From Platynereis dumerilii (lineage: Eukaryota; Annelida; Polychaeta; Phyllodocida; Nereididae): a DNA stretch of 64,000 bases. The notes below the pieces were generated by a model. That model searched no databases. It was not told the DNA's origin and worked only from the letters and a program-made list of their open reading frames with translations. Location of the stretch: NCBI GenBank assembly GCA_026936325.1, contig JAPTHN010000113.1, forward strand, positions 822,595-886,594. The letters run 5' to 3'. Positions 53,901 to 64,000 of the stretch are shown one piece after another (within the stretch, counting starts at the first letter, position 1; each line of letters opens with the position of its first letter). A program made the position numbers and the translations under genes.

Positions 53901-54675
53901 AGAATTGCGTCGTTGCGTCTTTGGATGCGTCGCGCTTGACTGCCTCTGCATACCAGCATAATTTAGCACAAATTCCAGCAGCTTGTCCTGGGATTAGCAT
54001 TGATATTAGATGATTGTAATTAAGTCTAATGTGCCCTGACCCTGAGTATATCAGTAGTTGTACAGTGTCAGCTTATAAGTTACAAATAGCAGTGAAGTAC
54101 AATCAAGCTGTATGCACTCAGCAACAGCCACACATTAATTTGAAACTCAATCAGCTTTGCTTTAGAATCACTTATAAACGCATTGGAAGTTGTTAAATCT
54201 GAAATGTCTGTCTTTATAATAATCAAAATTTATCTCAATAGTCAAATATAGGCATTTGTTGAGTTGTAAATTTTGAATAACTATGTTTTAAAGAATCGAA
54301 TTAAGGCATTGCCCATTCACGTGTTTTGGCAGATATTCCTAGTTGGCCCTGATTGCCATTAGCCTAGATGTCCAGTGCAATCCCTAATTGCTATTAGTAC
54401 TGATCAATAACCTGCAGATTAAGCATGTTTAGAAATGAATTGCAAATTGAACCAGTGAACCACTTCAGCTGTTGCTTTAATTGGTGTTGATCAGCTGGTG
54501 TGTGTCTTGGCTCTTATCAAGCATCACCGTAATTCACACTGGGCCCGCACTTCAGTCAGCTGCAAAATGGTGTGGATCAGAAACATGTGGGGAATCCAAG
54601 ATGGCCACCAGGAAGGCCGCCACTAAATGGCCACCCTACTTTCGCCCGAAATATTTTACTAAGAATTTTGAATTT
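53901..54675. other. Non-coding stretch between the two pogo-like ends
   Basis: No gene. An AGATGGCCACCAGGAAGGCC word near 54598 is a stray of the ~131-bp repeat. Confidence 0.4.
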
Positions 54676-54770
54676 TGCTACAGTGTAGCCTCCCTATATC
54701 GCGCTTCTCTATGTCGCGAACCTCCGTTATTCGCGGTAACCTCATGTCCCCCAAGTTCACATCAAAGGCC
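54676..54770 (+). mobile_element. Pogo/Tigger-like transposon end, copy 2
   Basis: After TA comes CAGTGTAGCCTCCCTATATC, then GCTTCTCTATGTCGCGAACC and TTATTCGCGGTAACCTC. The TA plus CAGT start fits pogo/Tigger in the Tc1/mariner superfamily. No matching far end was seen. Confidence 0.6.
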
Positions 54771-56494
54771 TGTGATTGCGTCATCCCCTATCATGCACGT
54801 CCGTGATCGTCATGGTTGAATGGCCACTGCTTCATCAAGTTGAATGGTTGCACTGAATTGATATTGTTGCCCATCACTGACTTACCAGCAGAATTGTAAT
54901 TATGAGCTCTCCATTGGCCAAGGCCTTTGTCTATGATAGTTCTTTTTGATGGAAATTAGTGATTAAAGGGGCTAGGCTAGTCAATTGGTCCAACAGCTTG
55001 TTGTCAATGACATCAAAGAATTTGGCACTGTGCCAAGTTTCCCAAACTAAATCTAAAGTTAGCATAAATTGCAAGGCTGTCAATTAAAATATGTGTAAGT
55101 TATCTTTAACATTGAATCCACTGAATGTAATAGAATTAAACAAGGGATACATTTTATTACCTGCATAATGAAATTTGCAAGCCAGAGACTGTAGGCCTAT
55201 TCAATGGCATCATGTAAATTGCACTTCACACCTCAGACAACTCTGCCAGGCCCTGAAGTGGTATCAAGTTGACCAATTTAAAACTTACACAAGCATTGGG
55301 CAATGTCACTAATTGCTGTTTATTTCAATTAACCATGTTAACCACTCTATGATAAATAGCTGCTATATTGATAGCTATTGATGCAGGACCATGCCTGGTC
55401 TGAACCAGTAAAGTCGGCAATCGTTACGGTTGGCTGCACAGGGCTCTCCACTGGCCTCAGTGTCAGCTATTGACACCAGGTGGCCTGCAGTTGCATCGCG
55501 GAGTAGAGAGGACCTCTGATCAGTGTTAGTAGGCCGCATAGGGATGGGATGGTCAATTGATACCTTAACTGTGGGATGGCCATCCCTCATACATGATGTC
55601 GTCCTCTTATCTATGGGACACACTCAGACTGACTTTTCACCCTTTTTCAACTTTGCAGCTCAATTACAGACAAACTACTGCAGCTGTCACCATGTAACAT
55701 TGTATTCCTGGTCTTACATATTCTTGGCCACCCCTGTGAATTTTATTAGGCCTGTAATCTTAAAAATGTGCAAAAAGCCCCGATAGTAACTTTTCCTTCT
55801 CGGGGCCGTGGGATCTTATCTGGTAGACACTAGCCATATTTTACCCTTTCCAGCCTCAAAATGGCCTTTGAAGTTTATCAAAAGTCCACCAGATGTCAGG
55901 TGGCATTCTTTGCCAACAACCCCCCTCAATCTCATCCACCCCCTCCCCTCCTTAGCCCTTGTTTTGGGGTGGCCCATGGTGTCGCTCTGTGCCTGCTGCT
56001 ACATGACACCTCCCTCCCAGTCAGTCCCCTGGTCCACACCTGTCACTCAATCTTCAATAGAAGCAGACAGCCAGATACCAGGGTGTAAAACAACAAGTCC
56101 ATTAAAGTAGATCATGTTATGATTATGCTGAAAATCACTCACCAGTAGAAACAATACTGAAGATGCATAAGTTCCAGATTATTTATCCATTTGTCTTAAT
56201 ATCTATTCACATTATCCTTCATTTAAGTCCTTCCTGAGAAAAAATCCGTTGTTCATAGTTTAATAATATAATTACGACAATTAATTCTCAATTGTCTCTT
56301 TTCACAAGCTGTGTCCTTAGTTTGCTACTATTTCCTTTGCATGTGTAAAGATGTTATCACCCTGAATGTCTGGTAAACAATGACCCCTTCACTTCAGTGG
56401 TCATCTGACTTGAAGACAGAGAGGGGAGGGGGGGGCCTCCAAAATATTCCAAATGAATGCCATATGTATACAAACTAGGCATGTTGAAATCAAC
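54771..56494. other. Single-copy-looking stretch, no confident gene
   Basis: Slightly higher GC around 55380-56100, with moderately long frames on both strands (55375-55623 minus, 55808-56110 plus). No domain, signal or splice-consistent exon series was recognised. This is the likeliest place in the right half for a missed exon. Confidence 0.35.
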
Positions 56495-56775
56495 AGCTCA
56501 CCCCCTCCCCACCCTCCTAGTGGAGGATGCCCCCCCCCTTCCCCCTTGCCCCCTCCCAACTTCTTGATTAACCCTCACCACAGCAAAGATACCTTGTAGA
56601 GATTCCAACTGAGTTGCTTTACTTGTGGACATCTGCAACCCAAGAGAATGTCCACAGTACATGTGTATGGACAAATTCACAAGACTTGGTGCTTGCAGCC
56701 ACTCTGGGAAGAATAACCTGCTCTTTCTCAGAGTGCTTGCAGCGGGCCATGTCTTCAGTTCACTGAAATGTCCTA
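56495..56775. repeat. Dispersed repeat, copy 1
   Basis: CTCACCCCCTCCC, CTTCTTGATTAACCCTCACC, AGCAAAGATACCTTGTAGAG and GTCTTCAGTTCACTGAAATG match, in order, the copies at 60605-60790 and 63005-63110. Confidence 0.65.
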
Positions 56776-58977
56776 ACATTGCCTAGAAATTTCTAAATAT
56801 CACTGGCAAATTTTTAACAATGAATGGTAATAAATGGTGGTGGGGTGGCAACTTTGATGAAATGTATAATTTTGGGTGTAATGTTATGGATCCAGGAGAA
56901 GTCCAGCATTTTCAGAAATTCCTTTAGATTCATTTAAAAAATGAGTTTTGGTTGCCAAATAAAAAACGAATAAATTACTATAATTATAAATATTGCAATT
57001 TGAATGCCAATTAGATAAATTTATCAGTTGGAATGTATGCCCTTACCTAATGAAATAAAAGTAAGAAGATAGACAAAAAGGTAGTCAGACAGATCTAAAA
57101 AAAAGAAACGGAAAAAAAGATGTCAAACACAGACGGAAACCACTGATATTTTATTATCATCATTTGACCTCATGAAAGAAAGAGTTCAGAATAAGAAGTC
57201 ATTGAGAACCCTGTGATATCGGGACAAGTACAACTATTCCTCTTTTTGTGGAAAATGCTGAATTTTGCAAAAGTGTAAACAACCTTTTTTTAGACCAAAT
57301 TTTAATTGCCTTGGGGTCACTTTGTGCAAGATATTGTTGCGCTGTCTTGAGATCTTCAAGAAATGGCCACTGGGTGTCACTGTATGTAGGTGGCACTGCT
57401 GTAGTTAGGGGGGGGTTGAGCAGGGCCAAGTGAGGGTCTTCTTCTGAGGGAGTTTTTTGGCCACTCATATTTTCCTGGAAAGGTGTCCTGGCTTATTGAT
57501 GGGAAGGGGGTGATTTATCTGAATTAAACACTTATTATCAATCCCTTGGGAGAGTGTGGCAACTCATGTGTAAAGTGGTGCAACATTAATTAAGAACCCA
57601 TTAAAGAAGTTATGCATTAAAGAAATTCTGATAAATGTTCTTGGAAATTGTAATGGAGATATGGAACTCTGTTTTTTATACACACTATCTACATTGTGAT
57701 ATTTCAATACATAGATTCAATTTGTCATATACTGCAGTGAGTACAGTTTGTCATATACAGCAGTGAGTACACAACACATACACTGGCTTTATGGACAGCT
57801 TTCCAAATAATTACTTGACATAATGATTGTTTACATGAGATATGTTGATGGACAGTGAATATAATACATGGGCAGGAGTAGGATGGGTGGATAAACCACC
57901 AATGAATCAATCAATAATCCATCAATCAATTTGCCTTTATTTCTACAATGAATTATATATAATCACACTTTAAACTGCAACAATTGTCAAGTGTGTCCTC
58001 AAAATTAGATATCCTTGACTCTCATAATGATTTGACTGCATGCTGCTAGCCTGGAAGGCTCCACAGGGCCCTAGGCCACAGAGTTTGTGTGCAGTGCTGT
58101 GCACCCAGTGAACTTTTATTATTCTTGGAAGTTCATTTTTAATGGAGGTGTGTGTACACATCTCCATTTATGCAGTCACAGTGAGAGAAAGTTTTGGCTT
58201 GAAATTTGAGCATTTTCAGAATGTCTTTTGGGTCCTGACTTGGTCATTTTGTTTGGAGGTGTTTGGTGTCAAGACATGCATATAACTTGATTATAGAGCA
58301 TGCATCTGGCAAAGGAATGAATAGCAGGCATGTTGTAATTTGGACGTGACTTCCTTTACAACTAGCTTGGATCCACTGCAGGCGGCATCACAAATAGACG
58401 TATAGGCCACTGTGCCTAAACTATTGGACTTATATATGATATTTGGCACATGAATGAGTCTAACAGCATAGAAACATGTTACTTTTGGTGTTCATATTCT
58501 AGCAATTGGTACACTTTTGTAAAATATTGAAAATTTAAAAAAAATTGCTTTTTCGTTATTTCCGTAGCAGAACTCCAAAACGGTTATGCCTATGGTAATG
58601 AATATCTACCATAATATGCGTTAAATACTCTCAGTGTGCCTTTTGGGGTCTAAATGCTCTTACAAAAATTAATAAAAGCGCTCAAATTCAACTAAAATGA
58701 TAAAAAATTATGGTATGTAATAAATTGGTAAACTTCAAAAAATATTTGAGTGAAAATATTTTGGTAACTTTTATAGCCATATATAGTTTATTGTTAACTT
58801 CTGTGGAGGTATATGATAGATGAGATAGCTAGAAAAAAAAAACACAACTCTAGCATGGTGTGGCAGTTTGTTACTGTGTCATCATCATGTTAGATTTATT
58901 TTCATTCTAAAAAATCAAGACTTACACAACTTTCACAGCACATTTCTGCTGTCACTTTCAATTTATCATATCATTCA
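56776..58977. other. Non-coding stretch
   Basis: AT-rich sequence with no recognised element ends. ACAGTTTGTCATATACAGCA near 57745 is a 25-bp local duplicate of 57720. A CCATCAATCAAT run lies near 57918. Confidence 0.4.
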
Positions 58978-59000
58978 NNNNNNNNNNNNNNNNNNNNNNN
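58978..59000. other. Assembly gap (23 N)
   Basis: Unknown bases. Sequence on either side does not overlap visibly, so the true size is not known. Confidence 1.
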
Positions 59001-60604
59001 GTTTGATTGCTTGAATTAAAGAGAATATTTCATGACAGCTTCAACTTCCCTGAACAAAGAGTAGGTGTTCACTTTTGACTTAAAGTTCTAAGCAAGAAAT
59101 TCTTATAATCAGCCTGCTCCTCACTTAACCCTTTAAATTGCACTTCAGGGGGTCTACTACAACCCTTTGGGGTCTTAATGGAACTCGACAGGGGAATGCT
59201 CCTCGTGTTAATCATTTGATTTATTGTCTGAATCAGGGCTATCAGAATTACTGGAGAGACCAAATTAACATTCAATAGCCAGTGGAAATTTCCATGGAGA
59301 GGGATTTTCTTTCAATGCCAACATGAATATAACTAGGACAGGAAATACATGTTCTGCTGTACCACTCTTTTGATTAGCAGTTAATGTTTTTGTGGCAAAT
59401 ATTTTATGACATCATGAGGCTGCTAACAATAAATTGCAAATGATATTGAATTTACTTCTCATACCTTTAACTTAATGGAATAGAAAGTTTAGTTTATTAA
59501 ACAAGCCTTATAGATTTTGGGAGAGGTGCCCCCCCCCGGGGGGGGGGGGGTATGGTTGCTCCTCCTGCCCTCCCAGCTCATCCTCCCATGCAGGTCTTGG
59601 CAGGGTGTCCCAGCTTGTCCCCACAGAGAATGATATCATACTCCATGCAATACAGCAGTAGGCAATACATTTAAGTGAGCTGATAACCACTAATATATAA
59701 GCGCCCAATGTAGCTGTGGCAAAAAGTTGCTAAGCACCTGTTTTTGTGTCCTGTTGCAGCAAGACTAAGTGTGCTTTAATGAGTACAGAAATATTATTAA
59801 TTGCTTATTACATGTTAGGACTCAGAAGTAGTGATTCCTTTACAAAATATTACTCGCATTGAACAGTCAGAACCCTCCAACATTACCAATGGAATTTACC
59901 ATGTTTGACAAACTTATCATGACACCCACAGCTTCGTCAAAGTCGTAACAGGTGCCTGTCAACTTTCATTTTTTGACACCTTCTGCCTCAGACACTTCAG
60001 TCACTTGGAATATGTCACACAGTTATCGGTTTTAAATAAAAAAAATTGTTGAGTTGTTCTCTGCATTCATGCTTTGCCCTGCACCAAGCCAAATGATAGA
60101 GGTTTATTAGCTGGCAGCTCATTGAAGTTCATAAAGATATATAAATAATATAATGAATAACATAAATGGTAATATATACTAATGAAGAAAAGACAACTTT
60201 GCTTTGGAATGAGCTAGAGATTTCTAGTTTTTTGCTAAAACATTCAGTTTTAAACAGTATGTCATCTGAATTGTCCAGTAACTTTGATGACAATTTTATT
60301 GACAGGTGAAATTGTAAACTGAAGGAAGGGCATGGGACGGTGGAACTTAATAATGATATGATTTATATTGATCTACAAAAATATTAGCCAGTTTCAACTT
60401 TTCTATTATTTCTCCAATCCAGTTAGTTGAAGGTTAAGTTTTTAACTGAGTTAACTTGAATGTATTACTTTTTTTATTCCATTTACACACGCTGGTAGAA
60501 AAAATTATGTAATTTTTTTAGAAAACAGAAATTCAAATTTTGACAGCTTCTACAATAGAGATGCCAAGACAACAAATGCAACAAAAATTTCCCAAAATAT
60601 TCAA
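59001..60604. other. Non-coding stretch
   Basis: A C-run and G-run (CCCCCCCCGGGGGGGGG type) lies at 59529-59552. Otherwise AT-rich and featureless. Confidence 0.4.
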
Positions 60605-60790
60605 AGGGGAGCTACAGATTCTCTCCCCCCTTCTTCATTAGCCATCAACAAAGCAAAGATAGCTTTCATGCAGAGATAGCAACTGCTGTCTTACCATGGA
60701 ACATGATCTGCACTTCAAGGGATTGTCACTTTGTCAGCAGTAGGAATTAGTTGGATGCCTTGTCTTCAGTTCAGTGAGACATCGACACTT
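60605..60790. repeat. Dispersed repeat, copy 2
   Basis: GGGGAGCTACAGATTCTCTC, CTTCTTCATTAGCCATCAAC, AGCAAAGATAGCTTTCATGC and GTCTTCAGTTCAGTGAGACA parallel the copies at 56495 and 63005. Confidence 0.7.
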
Positions 60791-62863
60791 AGGGCCGATT
60801 TCACCAACATGGTACTAAGAGAAAAGCCAGGTCTTAGCTAAGTCCTGGTCTGGCTAAGCCAAATCAGTCAAGCAGAGCAGGATCAAGGAATTTCAGTTCA
60901 ATGAAAGTTAACACATAATATGTGAACAGCTCAACTGCTACAAACACAATGTCTCAATTTCTCAAACACAGCCAAAGGATATGCCAATATAGAGGGGGAG
61001 GGGTAGTTGACTGGGATATTTTAAAATATGTAATAGATAACGCCCTCGTTTGTGACGATATGCAATATATCCGAGCGCTTTAGTTAAACTAAGCTTTGTA
61101 TACTGAGCAATATATGACCCTCTTTATCAATTTAGAAATGTGTAAATCTTCGTTTGGAAAATATTTAATTATGTCTTGTTTTAAAACTGGGCAAATCTTT
61201 GTGAAAATGGCAGTCTTGCAAATTTGGAACAATTTAGACAGTTCTGTGTCTCACCAAAATATTGTGCATGTCATAGCCAAACAGAAAAAGAAATTGATCA
61301 GATATGCCTTATACACGTACAATGCTTATGACAGACCTTAATCAGACCAGATTTCAATATTACTTTATTGATTCTTTCACTGAAAATCACAACAATTTTG
61401 TTGGAAACTTTATTTTTCACTCTCTTGTCACGCTCTTATTTGCACCAGGCCATATATAGCTTAGGCCTGCCGGAATGGGATAAGGAAGAGTGTAAACCTA
61501 CACATTGACGATTTATTCGCATTTTTCCCAATATTTAATCCATTGAACATCAAAATCTGTTCATTCATCTTCAATGAAACTAAACTCAGCAACATTAAAA
61601 ACACACATTTTCAAAGTATCATAACTTTTGAAGCACTGAATTTATCTTGCTGTAACTTGGCAAATTTGCTTATTGGCTTCTTAATTAAAGGTTGTGCACA
61701 TTTGAACAGGATCAATGGATATTGTGAAGAGACAGACATGCTTTTGTGACCACAAGTGAAATTTGGAATTTGCAAAAATTTAAAAAGGGATAGGGAAGTA
61801 GCGTACAGATGCTATCACTTTATTATTGATTTCAAATGTTCAAAATAGATGTCCAACAAGATTTCAGCTCAAAATTTGGCCGAAAACAGGATAATTTCCG
61901 ATGTTTATGATGCAAAGTGTTGAAAATGATGTGACAAACAAATGTGAAAAACACCAACTTGACCGAAAAATCAACAAAAAACTCACAAAATCCCATAAAA
62001 AAAGAGTGAGTGACCACCTTGATTATTTCCACACTTCCAATATTGAGCTGTGACAGACTTTACATGAAATCGATTTTGGACCATTTTGCATTGGTTGTGA
62101 TTTTGGTTTTTGGCCATGTAGCACTAAAAGTGGCCTAAACAAGCTGTTTCATACTCTTTCTTTATGAAATTTTCTGGACTTTCACAAGTGATATCAATTG
62201 AAGTCATTGTAAAGTCTCATGAAAATATATACATAACAAGTTACTTTTTAAGCTGTTCAAAAATGTGTGCGTTTTTAATGTTGATGAGTTTACAAGCCCT
62301 CAACTTTGTATGTATTGGAGCATGGTCCAATTTAGATTGTTCCATGGTTAAGGATGGTATTTCCGATGCATTTTGAAAATGAGTCACTCCCCCCCCCCCC
62401 ATTGGTTTCTCAAATTAGGTACATTTAGTCACAACCCTTTAATATGGCAAATGACAGCCAACTATTCATGATCTGCGATCATATCAGTGTATTTAATGTT
62501 TACATGTGGGATAGCTCAGACATATCCCTGCCACTATGAGTATCTTGGACTAATTGTCAATCCTTTGATGATACTCATGACCCAAATCAGGTAAATGAGT
62601 CAATAGGGGTAAAGCCCACACTTTTTACTACAACTTCTTGCATAAGTCTACCATGGTAAGTTTATCATCTGTATTGTATAGATAATGTACTGCACTGTCC
62701 CAGTGAGGAATACTTAATAATAAATAAAATAATATACATGTAGTATGATTTTATATAGCACACGTTCCAGACAATCTTCTCATCGGCGTTCACCATACTG
62801 AACGGCAATCATACCAATCATTAGTGAGGATATCCAAATTAACTAAAATCATGCAATCTATCT
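60791..62863. other. Non-coding AT-rich stretch
   Basis: It opens with TTAGGGCCGATTTCACCAAC, which looks like a transposon terminus without a partner. Short frames (61096-61341, 61543-61749, 62164-62376) have no recognisable domain. A C-run lies near 62390. Confidence 0.4.
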
Positions 62864-62895
62864 TTAAACACCCATATTTTTATATGGGTGTTTAA
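62864..62895. repeat. Perfect 14-bp hairpin
   Basis: TTAAACACCCATAT, loop TTTT, ATATGGGTGTTTAA. No flanking element was identified. Confidence 0.9.
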
Positions 62896-63004
62896 TATGC
62901 CCCCCTGTCCCAGGCCCCCAGCCCCAGCTTTTACATCATGCCGGAAAGGGGGGGGGGCTTCCTAAAATTTTCAGTGGGGAGCTCATGAAAATTAGGCCAG
63001 GTTG

Positions 63005-63110
63005 AAATTTACAGATTCTCCTATCTCCTCCCCCTCCCCCTTCTTCATTAACCCTGAGCATAGCAAAATAGCTTTCAGAGACAGCAGCTAATGTGTTGAC
63101 TTTGATCATC
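63005..63110. repeat. Dispersed repeat, copy 3 (partial)
   Basis: TACAGATTCTCCTATCTCC, CTTCTTCATTAACCCTGAGC and AGCAAAATAGCTTTCAGAGA match the copies at 56495 and 60605. Confidence 0.65.
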
Positions 63111-63298
63111 AAAAATGGGACTGTTAGGGTGGTCCAAAAAAAATATTAAAGTCTAAATTTTGTTGATGGTTCAATCCACCCTAACCCAACTTTTTTGTTG
63201 TAGAATAAAGATAACTATCCTAAAGTAAATTCTATTGGGATTGGACAACTTTTAGATCTACTATATTCTATTTGTTGGGCGACACAGAAAAGATAGGG

Positions 63299-63488
63299 AT
63301 TGATGGATGATTGGGGCTTTATGTCCTGTATTTATGCATTTGGTAGGCTAATTAGGACAGGAGGAGGACACGGCAATGAGGTGAAGGATGATTGAAACAG
63401 CCGTCCAATAAGAGCTGGATTCGAACCCTAGACCCAGTGATTGGCAGCCCAGCACACTACCACTAGACCAACCCTCCCCCCCCCCTCC
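63299..63488 (-). mobile_element. tRNA-derived SINE, minus strand
   Basis: The reverse complement matches the SINE at 3505-3708: B-box region GGATTCGAACCCTAGACCC, A-box region CACTACCACTAGACCAACCC, tail GATTGATGGATGATTGGGGC. The flanks AGAAAAGATAGGG (63286-63298) and AGAGAAGATAGGG (63489-63501) form a 13-bp target duplication with one change. Confidence 0.85.
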
Positions 63489-63501
63489 AGAGAAGATAGG
63501 G

Positions 63502-63775
63502 AAAATACTGCAAATACTTTAAAAGTCTGCATACGGTTTACAATTATCATGATAATTGTTGAAAACACCACACTATTAAAAGTCACATTAGACAGCTTTC
63601 TATATAAAGAATTCTTCTGATCTATACTGAATTCTCTCTACGAAATATCCGCTGATTTGATCCCACTCTCTCCTCTTAATTTATGATCAAGTGTTATTTT
63701 GAAAGCCACATTAAAAAAAAAAAAAAAAAGAGGGCTGTAGTTATCTATCTACCTATCAGTCTACCTATTTACCTG

Positions 63776-63776
<1 letters not shown>
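63502..63776. other. Non-coding stretch with an A-run
   Basis: An ATTATCATGATAAT dyad lies near 63543, and an A-run of about 17 ends near 63729. No gene. Confidence 0.5.
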
Positions 63777-63840
<64 letters not shown>

Positions 63841-63842
63841 AT
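63777..63842. repeat. (CTAT)n microsatellite
   Basis: About 16 perfect tetranucleotide units. Confidence 0.97.
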
Positions 63843-64000
63843 ACTTTGTCTCTCCATAGAACACATGCAGGCTATACAGTGCCCAGTATATTGTGTCTGG
63901 GGTATAAGAGAAGAGTATATCAACTTCAGTGTGTACATTTTGGGACTTGAGGAGGGAAGGGTCAAACTCTTTTATCTCAGAACAACCATATCAGTAGCAT

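Noticed and set aside
55375-56110. Several 60-100-aa frames on both strands as a host gene
   Set aside because: Frames overlap on opposite strands, lack domains, and no consistent set of splice sites was found. Left as unassigned sequence.
56693-56720. CSH tripeptide as the missing lipase histidine exon
   Set aside because: It lies within the dispersed repeat 56495-56775, with no lipase-like residues around it and no suitable splice frame.
60791-60860. TTAGGGCCGATTTCACCAAC as a complete MITE
   Set aside because: No inverted partner or target duplication was found nearby.

Overview
This window is eukaryotic nuclear DNA from an animal. It has split genes with GT-AG introns, tRNA-derived SINEs, a LINE fragment, many terminal-inverted-repeat (TIR) elements, microsatellites and one N gap. 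The repeat style, the frequent 'taggcctac' words and the lipase type suggest a marine invertebrate, possibly a deuterostome such as an echinoderm, hemichordate or amphioxus. That placement is an inference. Gene density is very low: one gene is firmly recognisable.

Layout. 1-775 is the edge of a ~180-bp tandem repeat. 1762-11202 holds the first five recognised coding exons of a pancreatic-lipase-family gene on the + strand. They carry the oxyanion HGW motif, the GHSLGAH nucleophile elbow, the LDPAAP aspartate motif and the start of the lid. The exon with the catalytic histidine was not found. Its introns contain a SINE beside a splice acceptor, a 93-bp higher-order satellite (3 x 31 bp) split by a small transposon, several MITEs and a 23-bp minisatellite. 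11.4-21.1 kb is a cluster of Helitron-like non-autonomous elements. Two ~3.6-3.9 kb copies lie head to tail, with 12-bp minisatellite and telomere-like (CCCTAA) cores, followed by a diverged third relative that contains a ~131-bp repeat. 21.7-31.8 kb holds hAT-type MITEs, a 2.7 kb TIR element with an unexplained two-exon ORF and a recurring 16-mer, a GC-rich repeat cluster, and a 20-bp minisatellite with two transposon insertions. 32.6-34.5 kb has a second GC-rich cluster, a hairpin, a SINE relic and a 5'-truncated LINE. 36-41 kb is a TIR element and assorted minisatellites.

41.1-53.8 kb is a triplicated segment. Each unit carries the same 135-bp exon-like block, with a splice acceptor, an open frame with a transmembrane-like stretch and Cys pairs, and a donor. 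The units were later hit by at least five insertions: a 4.16 kb foldback element, a SINE with a 15-bp target duplication, two hAT-like elements and a 513-bp MITE. Uninserted sister units give empty sites for three of these insertions and approximate ones for the others. 53.8-64 kb is mostly single-copy AT-rich sequence with pogo/Tigger-like ends, a dispersed repeat in three copies, a perfect hairpin and a SINE.

No LTR element, endogenous virus, Polinton, rRNA gene, CRISPR array or intact tRNA gene was seen. Computed alignment was not possible, so identities and boundaries come from reading by eye.
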